Program-made: the position numbers and the translations under genes | Shown: positions 20,285 through 33,786 of the stretch, piece by piece | How the letters are laid out: each line of letters starts with the position of its first letter | How positions within the stretch are numbered: the stretch's first letter is position 1 | The notes under the pieces: model-generated | What the model was told of the DNA's origin: nothing | Seen by the model: only the letters and a program-made list of their open reading frames with translations | Databases searched by the model: none | Assembly: GCF_014638355.1 (NCBI RefSeq) | Contig: NZ_BMFK01000007.1 | Span: 1-57,734 of the forward strand | DNA from: Priestia taiwanensis | GTDB taxonomy: Bacteria > Bacillota > Bacilli > Bacillales > Bacillaceae_G | Direction of reading: 5' to 3' | Length of the DNA: 57,734 nt

Positions 20285-20884
20285 ATGAGTGATCATTATT
20301 ATTCAAATGCACCGAATAGTAAAAGTGAAAAGCGTGAATGGACTTTCGAATTGAAGGGGCATACATTTAAGTTTGCTTCGGATGCTGGGGTGTTCTCTAA
20401 GAAGGAAGTGGATTTTGGTTCTCGTCTACTTATTGAAAGTTTTGCTCCTGCGGAAGTGGAAGGTGGCATTTTAGATGTAGGTTGTGGATACGGCCCGATT
20501 GGATTGTCACTTGCAAAATGCTATACAAATTGCACGGTAGAGATGGTAGATGTGAATGAACGCGCAATGGAGTTAGCGAGAGAAAATGCAGCGAAAAACA
20601 ATATATCAAATGTCGTGATCTTCAAAAGTGACGTCTACGAAAATGTAAACAAGCAGTATGCTTCTATCTTATCAAATCCTCCGATTCGTGCAGGGAAAAA
20701 AGTTGTGCATGCCATCTTAGAAGGTGCTTTCGAACGCCTTGTATCTGGTGGGGAGCTTTGGATTGTTATCCAAAAGAAACAAGGAGCTCCGTCTGCGCTT
20801 GAGAAATTGGAATTGCTATTTTCAGAGGTGGAAGTAGTGGTGAAGAAAAAAGGGTATTATATCATAAAATCAAAAAAACATTGA
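20285..20884 (+). CDS. ybxB: RsmC-like class I SAM methyltransferase (YbxB)
   Basis: A 199-residue methyltransferase with SAM motif I LDVGCGYGPIGLS (about 63-75) and the catalytic-type SNPPIRAGK motif (about 135-143), as in 16S rRNA (guanine-N2) methyltransferase RsmC. The rRNA target is inferred from family. The ATG at 20285 (GGGGTGA upstream, homologous N-terminus MSDHYYSN) is preferred to an ATG 87 bases upstream that lies in the intergenic promoter region. It sits between rplL and rpoB as in other Bacilli. Its TGA overlaps the -35 box of the rpoB promoter. Confidence 0.93.
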   Translation: MSDHYYSNAPNSKSEKREWTFELKGHTFKFASDAGVFSKKEVDFGSRLLIESFAPAEVEGGILDVGCGYGPIGLSLAKCYTNCTVEMVDVNERAMELARENAAKNNISNVVIFKSDVYENVNKQYASILSNPPIRAGKKVVHAILEGAFERLVSGGELWIVIQKKQGAPSALEKLELLFSEVEVVVKKKGYYIIKSKKH

Positions 20885-20909
20885 CGGTTATTTTTGGTTA
20901 TGTTAATAT
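20881..20909 (+). promoter_or_regulatory. rpoB-rpoC promoter
   Basis: TTGACG (20881-20886), 17-base spacer, TAATAT (20904-20909). The -35 overlaps the stop codon of the methyltransferase gene. It gives a leader of about 190 bases before rpoB. Confidence 0.65.
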
Positions 20910-21014
20910 TGTTAAATGCCAATATATTATTTTCTAAGTTTTCATCGACAATATTTGAATAAAATCGATAATCTTGGAAAAAATAGTAAAATGAGTATGT
21001 CGTTAAACAGAATG

Positions 21015-21046
21015 ATGGTTTTCTTTCGAAGCCATTTTTCTTTTTT
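21015..21046 (+). terminator. Attenuator-like hairpin in the rpoB leader
   Basis: ATGGTTTTC (21015-21023 region) pairs with GAAGCCAT (21028-21035) with one bulge and one G-U pair, followed by TTTTTCTTTTTT. It looks like an intrinsic terminator in the leader, about 65 bases before rpoB, and may attenuate rpoBC transcription. Confidence 0.6.
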
Positions 21047-21110
21047 GTCTATTTGTTTAAAATAAGCGGTAGACAGTAATAAAAAACTCTTGATTTGAGG
21101 GGTGAAGCAG

Positions 21111-24100
21111 TTGACAGGTCAACTAGTTCAGTATGGACGACACCGCCAACGAAGAAGTTATGCTCGTATCAGTGAAGTTTTAGAATTGCCAAATCTTATC
21201 GAAATTCAAACCTCTTCATATCAATGGTTCTTAGATGAAGGTTTAAGAGAAATGTTCCAAGAAATTTCTCCTATCGAAGATTTTACAGGTAATCTTTCTT
21301 TAGAATTCATTGATTACAGTTTAGGTGAACCAAAGTATTCTGTTGAGGAGTCGAAAGAGCGTGATGTTACTTACGCCGCGCCTTTACGTGTAAAGGTACG
21401 ATTAATCAATAAAGAAACTGGTGAAGTGAAGGAACAAGATGTATTTATGGGTGATTTCCCACTGATGACAGAGACGGGAACTTTCGTTATTAACGGCGCA
21501 GAGCGCGTTATCGTTTCACAGCTTGTTCGTTCATCTAGTGTGTATTATAGCGGGAAAGTGGATAAGAACGGTAAGCGTGGTTTCACAGCGACTGTTATCC
21601 CAACTCGTGGTGCTTGGTTAGAGTATGAAACAGATGCGAAAGACGTTGTATACGTTCGTATTGATCGTACAAGAAAATTACCTGTTACCGTATTATTACG
21701 TGCATTAGGTTTAGGGTCTGACCAAGAAATTCTTGATTTATTAGGTGAAAATGAATACTTGCGTAATACGCTTGAAAAAGACAACACGGATTCTATTGAA
21801 AAAGCGTTGTTAGAGATATATGAAAGATTACGTCCAGGTGAACCACCTACAGTAGAAAATGCGAAGAGTCTATTAGTATCACGTTTCTTCGATCCAAAGC
21901 GTTATGACTTAGCGAACGTAGGACGTTACAAGATTAATAAGAAGCTTCATATTAAAAATCGCTTATTCAACCAACGTTTAGCTGAAACATTAGTCGATCC
22001 TGAAACAGGAGAGATTTTAGTTGAAAAAGGTACTGTGTTAGATCGTCGTAATTTAGATCGTATTCTTCCTTTCATTGAGAAGAATATTAACGCAAAAGAC
22101 GTACGACTAGTTGGCGGTGTAATGGAAGAAGATGTAATGCTTCAATCCATCAAAATTTACGCGCCAAACGATGCAGATGGCGAAACAGTTATCAATGTAA
22201 TTGGTAATGCGAATATCGATAATAGCGTAAAGAATATTACGCCAGCTGATATTGTTGCATCTATTAGTTACTTCTTTAACTTGCTATACAAAGTTGGGGA
22301 TGTAGACGATATTGACCACTTAGGTAACCGTCGTTTACGCTCAGTTGGTGAGTTATTACAAAATCAATTCCGTATCGGTTTATCTCGTATGGAACGTGTT
22401 GTTCGCGAGAGAATGTCGATCCAAGATACAAATGCAATTACACCGCAGGCGTTAATTAATATTCGTCCTGTTATTGCTTCTATTAAAGAGTTCTTTGGTA
22501 GTTCTCAGTTATCTCAGTTCATGGACCAAACAAACCCACTAGCTGAGTTAACACACAAACGCCGTCTATCTGCGTTAGGACCGGGTGGTTTAACACGTGA
22601 GCGCGCTGGCTTCGAAGTTCGTGACGTTCATTACTCTCACTATGGTCGTATGTGTCCAATCGAGACACCAGAGGGACCGAACATCGGTCTAATCAACTCT
22701 CTTTCTTCATTCGCAAAAGTAAATGAGTTTGGCTTCATTGAGACACCATACCGTCGTGTTGACCCTGAAACTGGTAAAGTAACAGGTCGTATCGACTACT
22801 TAACAGCGGACGAAGAAGATAACTATGTTGTAGCCCAAGCGAATATGCGTTTAGGAGAAGATGGTTCATTCTTAGATGAAGACATCGTAGCTCGTTTCCG
22901 TGGAGAGAACACTGTTGTTAAGCGCGACCGTGTTGACTACATGGACGTATCTCCGAAGCAAGTCGTATCTGCTGCAACAGCATGTATTCCGTTCTTAGAG
23001 AACGATGACTCCAACCGTGCCCTAATGGGAGCGAACATGCAACGACAAGCTGTTCCATTATTAAATCCAGAAGCACCATTCGTTGGTACTGGTATGGAGC
23101 ACGTGTCTGCAAAAGACTCAGGTGCTGCAGTTATCTGTAAGCATGCGGGTGTTGTAGAACGCGTTGAAGCAAAAGAAGTTTGGGTACGTCGTTACGTAGA
23201 AGTAGACGGACAGCAAGTAAAAGGTGACCTTGATAAGTATCGTATGCTTAAGTTCGTTCGTTCGAACCAAGGTACTTGTTACAACCAGCGCCCAATCGTT
23301 GCGGTTGGCGATGAAGTAGAAAAGGGTGAAATCCTTGCAGATGGTCCATCAATGGAACAAGGTGAATTAGCACTAGGACGTAACGTACTAGTAGGATTCA
23401 TGACATGGGATGGCTATAACTATGAGGATGCTATCATCATGAGCGAACGTTTAGTAAAAGACGATGTGTACACGTCTGTTCACATTGAGGAATACGAATC
23501 AGAAGCTCGTGATACGAAGTTAGGACCAGAAGAAATCACACGTGATATCCCGAACGTAGGGGAAGATGCGCTTCGCAATCTTGATGAGCGTGGAATCATC
23601 CGAGTAGGTGCGGAAGTGAAAGACGGAGACTTATTAGTAGGTAAAGTAACACCTAAAGGTGTAACGGAACTTACAGCAGAAGAGCGTCTACTTCATGCAA
23701 TCTTCGGAGAGAAAGCTCGTGAAGTTCGTGATACGTCATTACGTGTACCACATGGCGGTGGCGGTATTGTCTTAGACGTAAAAGTCTTTAACCGTGAAGA
23801 CGGAGATGAGTTACCACCAGGTGTGAATCAATTAGTGCGTGCATACATCGTTCAGAAACGTAAGATTTCTGAAGGTGATAAGATGGCCGGTCGACATGGT
23901 AACAAGGGTGTTATCTCTCGTATTTTACCAGAAGAAGATATGCCATTCTTACCAGACGGTACACCAATTGATATCATGTTAAACCCATTAGGGGTACCAT
24001 CACGTATGAACATCGGACAGGTGTTAGAGCTTCATTTAGGTATGGCAGCTCGTTACCTTGGTATTCATGTTGCATCACCAGTATTCGATGGTGCGCGTGA

Positions 24101-24644
24101 GGAAGATGTATGGGAAACATTAGAAGAAGCTGGTATGGCTCGCGATGCGAAGACTATTCTTTATGATGGCCGTACGGGTGAAACATTCGACAACCGTGTG
24201 TCTGTTGGTGTCATGTACATGATCAAACTTGCCCACATGGTAGACGATAAGTTACATGCTCGTTCAACAGGACCATACTCACTTGTTACACAGCAACCAC
24301 TTGGTGGTAAAGCACAGTTCGGTGGACAGCGTTTTGGTGAGATGGAAGTATGGGCACTTGAAGCATATGGTGCTGCTTATACGCTACAAGAAATCTTGAC
24401 TGTGAAGTCGGATGATGTTGTAGGTCGTGTGAAAACATATGAGGCAATCGTTAAAGGTGAAAACGTACCAGAACCAGGTGTTCCTGAGTCATTCAAGGTA
24501 TTAATCAAAGAATTACAATCACTTGGTATGGATGTTAAGATGTTATCAAGCGATGAAAAAGAAATTGAAATGCGTGATGTAGATGAGGATGAAGAAGCTC
24601 CAACTAACCGAGCAGAAGCAGAATTAGAAACTGCGCAAGAATAA
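21111..24644 (+). CDS. rpoB: DNA-directed RNA polymerase subunit beta
   Basis: The 1177-residue beta subunit forms one jaw of the catalytic cleft. The rifampicin pocket is wild type: Q469, D472, H482, R485 and S487 in [19 protein letters not shown], so the sequence predicts rifampicin sensitivity. Conserved RHGNKGVIS and [19 protein letters not shown] near the C-terminus contact beta' and the active site. Start is TTG 21111, six bases after GAGGGGTG; a GTG three codons earlier lies within that site and is rejected. rpoC follows after a 146-base gap with a strong hairpin. Confidence 0.98.
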   Translation: MTGQLVQYGRHRQRRSYARISEVLELPNLIEIQTSSYQWFLDEGLREMFQEISPIEDFTGNLSLEFIDYSLGEPKYSVEESKERDVTYAAPLRVKVRLINKETGEVKEQDVFMGDFPLMTETGTFVINGAERVIVSQLVRSSSVYYSGKVDKNGKRGFTATVIPTRGAWLEYETDAKDVVYVRIDRTRKLPVTVLLRALGLGSDQEILDLLGENEYLRNTLEKDNTDSIEKALLEIYERLRPGEPPTVENAKSLLVSRFFDPKRYDLANVGRYKINKKLHIKNRLFNQRLAETLVDPETGEILVEKGTVLDRRNLDRILPFIEKNINAKDVRLVGGVMEEDVMLQSIKIYAPNDADGETVINVIGNANIDNSVKNITPADIVASISYFFNLLYKVGDVDDIDHLGNRRLRSVGELLQNQFRIGLSRMERVVRERMSIQDTNAITPQALINIRPVIASIKEFFGSSQLSQFMDQTNPLAELTHKRRLSALGPGGLTRERAGFEVRDVHYSHYGRMCPIETPEGPNIGLINSLSSFAKVNEFGFIETPYRRVDPETGKVTGRIDYLTADEEDNYVVAQANMRLGEDGSFLDEDIVARFRGENTVVKRDRVDYMDVSPKQVVSAATACIPFLENDDSNRALMGANMQRQAVPLLNPEAPFVGTGMEHVSAKDSGAAVICKHAGVVERVEAKEVWVRRYVEVDGQQVKGDLDKYRMLKFVRSNQGTCYNQRPIVAVGDEVEKGEILADGPSMEQGELALGRNVLVGFMTWDGYNYEDAIIMSERLVKDDVYTSVHIEEYESEARDTKLGPEEITRDIPNVGEDALRNLDERGIIRVGAEVKDGDLLVGKVTPKGVTELTAEERLLHAIFGEKAREVRDTSLRVPHGGGGIVLDVKVFNREDGDELPPGVNQLVRAYIVQKRKISEGDKMAGRHGNKGVISRILPEEDMPFLPDGTPIDIMLNPLGVPSRMNIGQVLELHLGMAARYLGIHVASPVFDGAREEDVWETLEEAGMARDAKTILYDGRTGETFDNRVSVGVMYMIKLAHMVDDKLHARSTGPYSLVTQQPLGGKAQFGGQRFGEMEVWALEAYGAAYTLQEILTVKSDDVVGRVKTYEAIVKGENVPEPGVPESFKVLIKELQSLGMDVKMLSSDEKEIEMRDVDEDEEAPTNRAEAELETAQE

Positions 24645-24663
24645 TAAATAACAGCACTGCTGC

Positions 24664-24716
24664 CTAGCCCCAAAAGGATGTCAATTCTATACGTTAGATG
24701 ATCTTTTAGGGGCTAG
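24664..24716 (+). other. rpoB-rpoC intercistronic hairpin
   Basis: CTAGCCCC (24664-24671) pairs perfectly with GGGGCTAG (24709-24716), and AAAAGGAT (24672-24679) extends the stem with ATCTTTT (24701-24707) over small bulges. The 21-base loop is A/T rich. There is no U-tract, so it is not a terminator; an RNA-processing or stability element is more likely. Confidence 0.6.
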
Positions 24717-24790
24717 TTGCGTGCATAAGAAATTTAAGATACTTTCGACGTTTTGGGTAAAACCTGTAGATTGAAAGGGAGGTAGGCCCC

Positions 24791-27700
24791 TTGATAGATG
24801 TAAATAACTTTGAATATATGAAGATTGGTCTTGCTTCACCTGATAAAATCCGTTCATGGTCTCATGGTGAAGTTAAAAAACCAGAAACAATTAACTATCG
24901 TACGTTAAAACCGGAAAAAGACGGCTTATTCTGTGAGCGTATTTTCGGTCCAACAAAAGATTGGGAATGTCATTGTGGTAAGTACAAGCGTGTACGCTAC
25001 AAAGGCGTTGTCTGTGATCGATGTGGTGTAGAAGTAACACGTGCAAAAGTACGTCGTGAGCGTATGGGTCACATTGAATTAGCAGCTCCTGTATCACATA
25101 TTTGGTACTTTAAAGGCATTCCAAGCCGTATGGGCTTAGTGTTAGACATGTCTCCACGTGCATTAGAAGAAGTAATTTACTTTGCTTCTTATGTTGTAAC
25201 AGAAAATGGAGATACACCTCTTGAGAAGAAGCAACTGTTATCTGAGAAAGAATACAGAGCTTACAGAGAAAGATACGGACAGTCTTTCCAAGCTTCAATG
25301 GGTGCAGAAGCAATTAAAAAGCTTCTTCAAGACATTGACTTAGAAAAAGAAGTAGATTTCTTAAAAGAGGAATTAAAAACAGCGCAAGGTCAACGTAGAA
25401 CACGTGCGATCAAACGTTTAGAAGTGTTAGAAGCATTCCGTAACTCAACAAATGCACCATCATGGATGATCTTAGATGTACTTCCGGTTATTCCACCAGA
25501 ATTACGTCCGATGGTTCAATTAGATGGTGGTCGTTTCGCGACTTCTGACTTAAACGATTTATATCGTCGTGTAATCAACCGTAACAACCGCTTAAAACGT
25601 CTACTTGACTTAGGAGCACCAAGCATTATCGTTCAAAACGAGAAGCGTATGCTTCAAGAAGCTGTAGATGCGTTAATCGATAACGGTCGTCGTGGTCGTC
25701 CAGTTACAGGACCGGGTAATCGTCCGTTAAAATCACTTTCACACATGCTGAAAGGTAAACAAGGTCGTTTCCGTCAAAACTTATTAGGCAAACGTGTTGA
25801 CTACTCTGGCCGTTCGGTAATCGTAGTAGGACCAAACTTAAAGATGTACCAATGTGGTTTACCAAAAGAAATGGCACTTGAGTTATTTAAGCCATTCGTT
25901 ATGAAAGAATTAGTAGAAAAAGGCTTAGCACATAATATCAAGAGTGCGAAACGTAAAATTGAGCGCTTAAACCCAGATGTGTGGGATGTATTAGAATCGG
26001 TTATTAAAGAACATCCAGTTTTACTTAACCGTGCCCCAACGCTACACAGACTTGGTATCCAAGCGTTCGAACCAACACTTGTAGAAGGCCGTGCAATTCG
26101 CCTTCACCCGTTAGTATGTACAGCATATAACGCTGACTTCGACGGTGACCAAATGGCGGTTCACGTTCCGCTTTCATCAGAAGCACAAGCGGAAGCTCGT
26201 CTGTTAATGTTAGCTGCACAAAACATTCTAAACCCGAAAGATGGAAAACCAGTTGTTACGCCATCTCAGGATATGGTATTAGGTAACTATTACTTAACAT
26301 TAGAACGTGCTGGTGCAGTTGGAGAAGGTATGATCTTCAAAGATACAAATGAAGCAGTATTAGCTTACCAAAATGGCTATGTACATCTTCATACACGTAT
26401 CGCAGTTCAAGCTGGATCGTTAAACAACGTGACATTTACAGAAGAACAAAACAGTAAACTATTAATTACAACAGTTGGTAAGTTAATTTTCAACGAAATT
26501 CTTCCAGAATCGTTCCCTTATATTAACGAACCGACTCAACATAACTTAGAAAAAGAAACGCCAGTAAAGTACTTCGTTGAAAAAGGCGAAAACGTAAGAG
26601 AAATCATCGCATCACGCGAAGAAATTGCGCCGTTCAAGAAGAAAATTTTAGGTAACATCATTGCGGAAGTATTCAAACGCTTCAAGATTACAGAAACGTC
26701 GAAGATGCTTGACCGTATGAAGAACTTAGGATTTAAACATTCGACAAAAGCTGGTATCACAGTTGGTGTATCTGACATCATCGTATTAAGTGAGAAGGAT
26801 AAGTTACTACACGAAGCCCAAATTAAAGTAGATAACGTTATGAAGCAATTCCGTCGTGGTTTAATTACAGAAGAAGAGCGTTATGAGCGTGTTATTTCGA
26901 TTTGGTCTGCGGTTAAAGATGTTATCCAAGGCTTACTGATGAAGTCCTTACCAAGACTGAACCCGATCTTCATGATGAGTGATTCAGGTGCCCGTGGTAA
27001 CGCATCGAACTTTACGCAGCTTGCGGGTATGCGTGGTCTGATGGCCAACCCGTCTGGTCGTATCATTGAATTACCAATTAAATCTTCATTCCGCGAAGGT
27101 TTAACAGTATTAGAGTACTTCATCTCGACGCATGGTGCGCGTAAAGGTCTAGCCGATACAGCCCTTAAGACAGCCGATTCAGGTTACTTAACTCGTCGTC
27201 TTGTAGATGTAGCACAAGACGTTATCGTTCGTGAGGATGATTGTGGAACAGACCGTGGTCTATTCGTTCAAGCAATCAAAGAAGGCAACGAGATTATCGA
27301 ACCTTTATACGAGCGCTTAGAAGGACGTTTTGCTCGTATTCCAGTGAAACATCCAGAAACAGATGCTGTATTAGTAGATGAAAATGAATTAATCACAGAA
27401 GATATCGCACGTGAAATTATCAAAGCTGGTATCGAGGAAGTGAAGATTCGCTCGGCATTTACATGTAATACACGCCATGGTGTGTGTAAAAAATGTTACG
27501 GTCGTAACTTAGCGACTGGTTCTGATGTAGAAGTTGGGGAAGCGGTTGGTATTATCGCAGCTCAATCGATTGGTGAGCCAGGAACACAGTTAACGATGCG
27601 TACATTCCATACAGGTGGGGTAGCTGGAGACGATATCACACAAGGTTTACCGCGTATCCAAGAGCTATTCGAAGCTCGTAATCCAAAAGGTCAAGCGGTA

Positions 27701-28393
27701 ATCACAGAAATCGATGGTTACGTATCACATATTAGTGACACGAAAGATAAGCAAGAGATTACTGTTCAAGGTGAAGTAGAAGCCCGTACGTATGCAATTC
27801 CTTACGGTGCACGTGTCAAAGTAACGGAAGGCCAAGATTTAAATCGCGGTCAAGTATTAACAGAAGGTTCTATCGATCCGAAAGAATTACTAAAAGTTAC
27901 GGACATCGCAGGCGTTCAAGAATACTTATTACGTGAAGTTCAAAAAGTATACCGTATGCAAGGGGTAGAAATTGGCGATAAGCACGTAGAAGTAATGGTA
28001 CGTCAAATGCTACGTAAAGTACGTGTGATGGATGCTGGTGAAACAGATTTATTACCAGGAACTCTATTAGATATTCACCAATTTACAGATGCGAATTTAC
28101 AAGTATTACTAGAAGGAAAACAACCAGCTACTGCTCGTCCGATCTTACTAGGTATTACAAAAGCGTCTCTTGAAACAGACTCATTCTTATCTGCTGCATC
28201 ATTCCAAGAAACAACTCGTGTGTTAACGGATGCTGCAATTAAAGGTAAGCGCGATGAGTTACTAGGTCTGAAAGAGAATGTAATTATTGGTAAGTTAGTT
28301 CCTGCAGGTACTGGTATGAACCGCTACCGCAAAGTAGAACTTGTAAAGTCTGCTACTGAAACTGTAGAAGATGAAGTATTCATCGAAAGCTAA
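24791..28393 (+). CDS. rpoC: DNA-directed RNA polymerase subunit beta'
   Basis: The 1200-residue beta' subunit holds the catalytic Mg in NADFDGDQM (D449, D451, D453). The N-terminal zinc-binding domain is C60, C62, C75, C78 ([19 protein letters not shown]), and a second zinc site lies near [14 protein letters not shown]. The trigger loop and bridge helix region ([19 protein letters not shown]) is intact. Start is TTG with AAAGGGAGG eight bases upstream. Length matches B. cereus-type RpoC. The downstream neighbour is rpsL, without the usual L7Ae-family gene between them. Confidence 0.98.
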   Translation: MIDVNNFEYMKIGLASPDKIRSWSHGEVKKPETINYRTLKPEKDGLFCERIFGPTKDWECHCGKYKRVRYKGVVCDRCGVEVTRAKVRRERMGHIELAAPVSHIWYFKGIPSRMGLVLDMSPRALEEVIYFASYVVTENGDTPLEKKQLLSEKEYRAYRERYGQSFQASMGAEAIKKLLQDIDLEKEVDFLKEELKTAQGQRRTRAIKRLEVLEAFRNSTNAPSWMILDVLPVIPPELRPMVQLDGGRFATSDLNDLYRRVINRNNRLKRLLDLGAPSIIVQNEKRMLQEAVDALIDNGRRGRPVTGPGNRPLKSLSHMLKGKQGRFRQNLLGKRVDYSGRSVIVVGPNLKMYQCGLPKEMALELFKPFVMKELVEKGLAHNIKSAKRKIERLNPDVWDVLESVIKEHPVLLNRAPTLHRLGIQAFEPTLVEGRAIRLHPLVCTAYNADFDGDQMAVHVPLSSEAQAEARLLMLAAQNILNPKDGKPVVTPSQDMVLGNYYLTLERAGAVGEGMIFKDTNEAVLAYQNGYVHLHTRIAVQAGSLNNVTFTEEQNSKLLITTVGKLIFNEILPESFPYINEPTQHNLEKETPVKYFVEKGENVREIIASREEIAPFKKKILGNIIAEVFKRFKITETSKMLDRMKNLGFKHSTKAGITVGVSDIIVLSEKDKLLHEAQIKVDNVMKQFRRGLITEEERYERVISIWSAVKDVIQGLLMKSLPRLNPIFMMSDSGARGNASNFTQLAGMRGLMANPSGRIIELPIKSSFREGLTVLEYFISTHGARKGLADTALKTADSGYLTRRLVDVAQDVIVREDDCGTDRGLFVQAIKEGNEIIEPLYERLEGRFARIPVKHPETDAVLVDENELITEDIAREIIKAGIEEVKIRSAFTCNTRHGVCKKCYGRNLATGSDVEVGEAVGIIAAQSIGEPGTQLTMRTFHTGGVAGDDITQGLPRIQELFEARNPKGQAVITEIDGYVSHISDTKDKQEITVQGEVEARTYAIPYGARVKVTEGQDLNRGQVLTEGSIDPKELLKVTDIAGVQEYLLREVQKVYRMQGVEIGDKHVEVMVRQMLRKVRVMDAGETDLLPGTLLDIHQFTDANLQVLLEGKQPATARPILLGITKASLETDSFLSAASFQETTRVLTDAAIKGKRDELLGLKENVIIGKLVPAGTGMNRYRKVELVKSATETVEDEVFIES

Positions 28394-28416
28394 AATAAAA
28401 AATAATGCAAGATTAG

Positions 28417-28446
28417 TTGACATCATCTTCTTATAGATGTTAATAT
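28417..28446 (+). promoter_or_regulatory. Promoter upstream of rpsL
   Basis: TTGACA (28417-28422), 18-base spacer, TAATAT (28441-28446), 24 bases after rpoC. In relatives this position feeds a small L7Ae-family gene and then the str operon; here it would feed a long leader directly before rpsL. Confidence 0.65.
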
Positions 28447-28514
28447 GTTTAAGGTTGCTCCAAAAGATGTTTGTTAAGTCATTAGCAGATAGTTGATAAG
28501 ATGGTGAGTGTCTT

Positions 28515-28607
28515 ATGAAAAGCGTCTCACATACATCTGTCGGATTTACATTCAATATGCTTAGGCAGTTGAAAAGGAGCTACAGCATTACAAATTATTT
28601 AAGTTAA
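28515..28607 (+). CDS. 30-codon ORF of unknown status in the rpoC-rpsL gap
   Basis: ATG at 28515, preceded by GGTGAG (28504-28509), opens a 30-codon frame ending TAA at 28607 (MKSVSHTSVGFTFNML at its start). I do not recognise it. It lies exactly where the approximately 82-residue L7Ae/YbxF gene begins in B. subtilis and B. cereus, but its translation does not resemble that family. It may be chance sequence at the scar of a lost gene. Confidence 0.25.
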   Translation: MKSVSHTSVGFTFNMLRQLKRSYSITNYLS

Positions 28608-28618
28608 AACTGTTTTTG

Positions 28619-28644
28619 TGAGGAGGGTTTTCTAACCCTCTCTT
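28619..28644 (+). other. Leader hairpin before rpsL
   Basis: GAGGAGGGTT (28620-28629 region) pairs with AACCCTCTC (28634-28642) around TTCT. There is no T-run after it (TTGCAAG), so it is a leader structure rather than a terminator. The remaining 75 bases to rpsL hold the conserved-looking GAACCACCTGGATGTGTGGT stretch, which can form a small GACC-type hairpin (ACCAC / GTGGT). Confidence 0.45.
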
Positions 28645-28721
28645 GCAAGAACTTTGTTTTCAACTAAAAATGAACCACCTGGATGTGTGGTCTTATAAAT
28701 GTGTGAAGGGAGGATAATATA

Positions 28722-29144
28722 ATGCCTACAATTAACCAATTAGTACGTAAGGGTCGTTCTAGCAAAATCGTTAAGTCTGACTCTCCAGCATTAAACAAAG
28801 GTTACAACAGTTTCAGAAAGGTACAAACTGACGTATCATCTCCACAAAAACGTGGTGTATGTACTCGTGTTGGTACAATGACTCCGAAGAAACCTAACTC
28901 AGCGTTACGTAAATACGCTCGTGTACGTTTAACTAACGGAATCGAGGTTACAGCATATATCCCAGGGATTGGCCATAACCTACAAGAGCATAGCGTAGTA
29001 TTAATCCGTGGCGGTCGTGTAAAAGACTTACCAGGGGTACGCTACCATATCGTTCGTGGAGCACTTGACACTGCTGGTGTTGACAAGCGTATGCAAGGCC
29101 GTTCTAAATACGGTACGAAGCGTCCGAAAGCACCTAAGAAATAA
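28722..29144 (+). CDS. rpsL: 30S ribosomal protein S12
   Basis: S12 (140 residues) lines the decoding centre. The streptomycin-determining loop reads [11 protein letters not shown] with K56 unchanged, and the second loop [11 protein letters not shown] is also wild type. RBS GAAGGGAGG. First structural gene of the str operon (rpsL-rpsG-fusA-tuf). Confidence 0.98.
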   Translation: MPTINQLVRKGRSSKIVKSDSPALNKGYNSFRKVQTDVSSPQKRGVCTRVGTMTPKKPNSALRKYARVRLTNGIEVTAYIPGIGHNLQEHSVVLIRGGRVKDLPGVRYHIVRGALDTAGVDKRMQGRSKYGTKRPKAPKK

Positions 29145-29182
29145 TAACTACAAACTAGAATGTATTGAAAGGAGGAACAAAC

Positions 29183-29653
29183 ATGCCTCGTAAAGGACCT
29201 GTTGCAAAAAGAGACGTATTACCAGATCCAATGTATAACTCAAAATTAGTATCTCGTTTAATCAACAAAATGATGATTGACGGTAAAAGAGGTAAGTCAC
29301 AAGCTATTATCTATAGCGCGTTTGAAATTATCCAAGAGCGTAGCGGAAAAGAGCCTATGGAAGTGTTCGAACAAGCAATGAAGAACATCATGCCAGTTCT
29401 TGAAGTTCGTGCTCGTCGTGTTGGTGGTACTAACTACCAAGTACCAGTTGAGGTTCGCCCAGAGCGTCGTACAACTTTAGGTCTTCGCTGGTTAGTTAAC
29501 TATTCTCGTCTTCGTGGTGAAAAAACTATGGAAATGCGTTTAGCTAACGAGCTTCTTGATGCAGCTAACAGTACTGGTGCTGCAGTTAAGAAACGTGAAG
29601 ATACACACAAAATGGCAGAAGCTAACAAAGCATTCGCTCACTACCGTTGGTAG
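29183..29653 (+). CDS. rpsG: 30S ribosomal protein S7
   Basis: S7 (156 residues) nucleates assembly of the 30S head and contacts E-site tRNA. It begins [16 protein letters not shown] and includes the conserved [19 protein letters not shown]. The ATG at 29183 follows AAAGGAGG at the right distance; an upstream in-frame ATG (29165) overlaps that ribosome site and is rejected. Confidence 0.98.
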   Translation: MPRKGPVAKRDVLPDPMYNSKLVSRLINKMMIDGKRGKSQAIIYSAFEIIQERSGKEPMEVFEQAMKNIMPVLEVRARRVGGTNYQVPVEVRPERRTTLGLRWLVNYSRLRGEKTMEMRLANELLDAANSTGAAVKKREDTHKMAEANKAFAHYRW

Positions 29654-29728
29654 GATTCGGCTTCAGCTGTTATATTTTTTCAAAAAAATATACTATATTC
29701 CCATTAGAGGAAGGAGAAATGAATCATT

Positions 29729-31810
29729 ATGGCAAGAGAGTTCTCCTTAAATAATACTCGTAATATCGGTATCATGGCTCACATCGATGCTGGTAAAACG
29801 ACTACGACTGAACGTGTACTTTACTACACAGGTCGTATCCATAAAATTGGTGAGACTCACGAAGGTGCTTCTCAAATGGACTGGATGGAGCAAGAGCAAG
29901 AGCGTGGTATTACTATCACATCTGCTGCGACAACAGCTGCTTGGAAAGGCCACCGTGTAAATATCATTGACACACCTGGTCACGTAGACTTCACTGTAGA
30001 AGTTGAACGTTCTTTACGTGTACTTGATGGTGCTGTTGCGGTTCTAGATGCACAATCTGGTGTAGAACCACAAACAGAAACTGTTTGGCGTCAAGCGACA
30101 ACATATGGAGTTCCACGTGTTGTGTTCGTTAACAAAATGGACAAAATCGGCGCAGACTTCTTATATTCTGTAAAAACGTTACATGATCGTTTACAAGCAA
30201 ACGCTCATCCAATCCAATTACCAATTGGTGCGGAAGATGAGTTCGAAGGTATTATCGACCTTGTTGAAATGAAAACGTACATGTACCAAAACGACTTAGG
30301 TACTGACATTCAAGTTCTTGACGAAATCCCTGCTTCTCACGCTGAGCAAGCTGAGGAACTTCGTGGTCAATTAATCGAAGCATTAGCTGACTTTGATGAA
30401 GAATTAATGATGAAGTACTTAGATGGTGAAGAAATTGAAGTAGCTGAATTAAAAGCGGCTATCCGTAAAGCAACTACAAGTGTAGAATTCTACCCTGTAA
30501 TTTGTGGTTCAGCATTCAAAAACAAAGGTGTTCAGTTAATGCTTGATGCAGTAATTGACTACCTACCATCACCATTAGATATCCCTGCAATCAAGGGTAT
30601 CAACCCTGATACAGAGGAAGAGACTACTCGTGAGTCAGACGATAACGCTCCATTCTCTGCATTAGCATTCAAAGTTATGACTGATCCTTATGTTGGTAAA
30701 TTAACTTTCTTCCGCGTATACTCTGGTATTGCAGAAGCTGGTTCTTACGTTATCAACTCATCTAAAGGTAAGCGTGAGCGTTTAGGTCGTATCCTTCAAA
30801 TGCACGCGAACTCTCGTCAAGAGATTCCAGCATGTCATGCTGGTGATATCGCTGCAGCAGTAGGATTAAAAGATACAACAACTGGTGATACTTTATGTGA
30901 TGACAAAAACCCTGTTATCCTTGAGTCTATGGAATTCCCAGAGCCAGTTATCTCTGTTGCTATCGAACCTAAATCTAAAGCTGACCAAGATAAAATGGGT
31001 ACAGCATTAGCAAAACTTGCAGAGGAAGATCCAACATTCCGTGCTGAAACTAACGTTGAAACAGGCCAAGTAATCATCTCTGGTATGGGTGAGCTTCACT
31101 TAGATATCATTGTTGATCGTATGCGTCGTGAGTTCAAAGTTGAAGCTAACGTTGGTGCTCCGCAAGTAGCATACCGCGAAACATTCCGTGGTTCTGCTAA
31201 GGTTGAGGGTAAATTTGCTCGTCAATCTGGTGGACGTGGACAATTCGGACACGTTTGGATTGAATTCTCTCCAAACGAAGAAGGAAAAGGTTTCGAATTC
31301 GAAAACAAAATCGTTGGTGGTGTAGTACCTCGTGAATACATCCCAGCTGTAGGAGCAGGTCTAGAAGATGCAATGAAGAACGGTGTATTAGCTGGATATC
31401 CACTAATCGACGTTAAAGCTGCATTAGTAGACGGTTCTTACCATGACGTTGACTCTTCTGAGATGGCATTCAAAATTGCTGCATCTATGGCACTTAAAAA
31501 CGCAGTTTCTAAGTGTAACCCAGTAATTCTTGAGCCAATGATGAAAGTTGAAGTAGTAATCCCTGATGAGTACCTAGGTGACATCATGGGTGACATCACT
31601 TCTCGTCGTGGACGCGTTGAAGGTATGGAAGCTCGTGGAAACGCACAAGTTGTTAAAGCTTTCGTTCCACTTTCAGAAATGTTCGGATATGCAACGTCTC
31701 TACGTTCTAACACGCAAGGTCGCGGAACGTACACAATGCACTTCGATCACTATGAAGAAGTACCAAAATCAATTTCTGAAGAAATTGTGAAAAAAAATAA
31801 AGGAGAATAA
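29729..31810 (+). CDS. fusA: Elongation factor G
   Basis: EF-G (693 residues) drives translocation and ribosome recycling. Domain I has G1 AHIDAGKT (17-24), DTPGHVD and NKMD; domains II-V follow, including the domain IV tip region [26 protein letters not shown]. Sequence differs noticeably from B. cereus EF-G as recalled, suggesting an outlying lineage. The ORF is complete. Confidence 0.98.
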   Translation: MAREFSLNNTRNIGIMAHIDAGKTTTTERVLYYTGRIHKIGETHEGASQMDWMEQEQERGITITSAATTAAWKGHRVNIIDTPGHVDFTVEVERSLRVLDGAVAVLDAQSGVEPQTETVWRQATTYGVPRVVFVNKMDKIGADFLYSVKTLHDRLQANAHPIQLPIGAEDEFEGIIDLVEMKTYMYQNDLGTDIQVLDEIPASHAEQAEELRGQLIEALADFDEELMMKYLDGEEIEVAELKAAIRKATTSVEFYPVICGSAFKNKGVQLMLDAVIDYLPSPLDIPAIKGINPDTEEETTRESDDNAPFSALAFKVMTDPYVGKLTFFRVYSGIAEAGSYVINSSKGKRERLGRILQMHANSRQEIPACHAGDIAAAVGLKDTTTGDTLCDDKNPVILESMEFPEPVISVAIEPKSKADQDKMGTALAKLAEEDPTFRAETNVETGQVIISGMGELHLDIIVDRMRREFKVEANVGAPQVAYRETFRGSAKVEGKFARQSGGRGQFGHVWIEFSPNEEGKGFEFENKIVGGVVPREYIPAVGAGLEDAMKNGVLAGYPLIDVKAALVDGSYHDVDSSEMAFKIAASMALKNAVSKCNPVILEPMMKVEVVIPDEYLGDIMGDITSRRGRVEGMEARGNAQVVKAFVPLSEMFGYATSLRSNTQGRGTYTMHFDHYEEVPKSISEEIVKKNKGE

Positions 31811-31852
31811 TTGATTTTCAATTGTTCTTCAAGTATAACTACTTATGTAGGC

Positions 31853-31877
31853 GTGAAAGGGTGATTCACCCTTTCAC
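31853..31877 (+). other. Perfect hairpin between fusA and tuf
   Basis: GTGAAAGGGTG (31853-31863) pairs over all 11 bases with CACCCTTTCAC (31867-31877) around a three-base loop. The following bases are CATATAATATAG, not a T-tract. Candidates are an RNase processing site, an mRNA stabiliser, or a partial terminator before the separately abundant tuf message. A TATAAT (31880-31885) just after it could be a -10, but I see no matching -35. Confidence 0.6.
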
Positions 31878-31930
31878 CATATAATATAGTAAAAACTATA
31901 AATACTTATATTTTCGAGGAGGCTATTAGA

Positions 31931-33118
<1,188 letters not shown>

Positions 33119-33129
33119 TTTCGACGTTC

Positions 33130-33164
33130 AAAAGAGTTTAGACATTTGTCTAAACTCTTTTTTT
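33130..33164 (+). terminator. Terminator after tuf
   Basis: AAAGAGTTTAGAC (33131-33143) pairs perfectly with GTCTAAACTCTTT (33148-33160) around a four-base loop, followed by more T. Strong rho-independent terminator between the str and S10 operons. Confidence 0.96.
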
Positions 33165-33284
33165 ATTTGCTGATTCTAATTGCTAGTATCTTACAATCTG
33201 TTCCCACTTGATATCTGTTTTATTCCTGTGTATAATGACAAAGTATCGTTTGAGATGCACATTTAAAAAAGATTTAATAAAAAG

Positions 33285-33754
<470 letters not shown>

Positions 33755-33786
33755 ATTTTTATGCATAACAACAGGAGGTGTGACTA

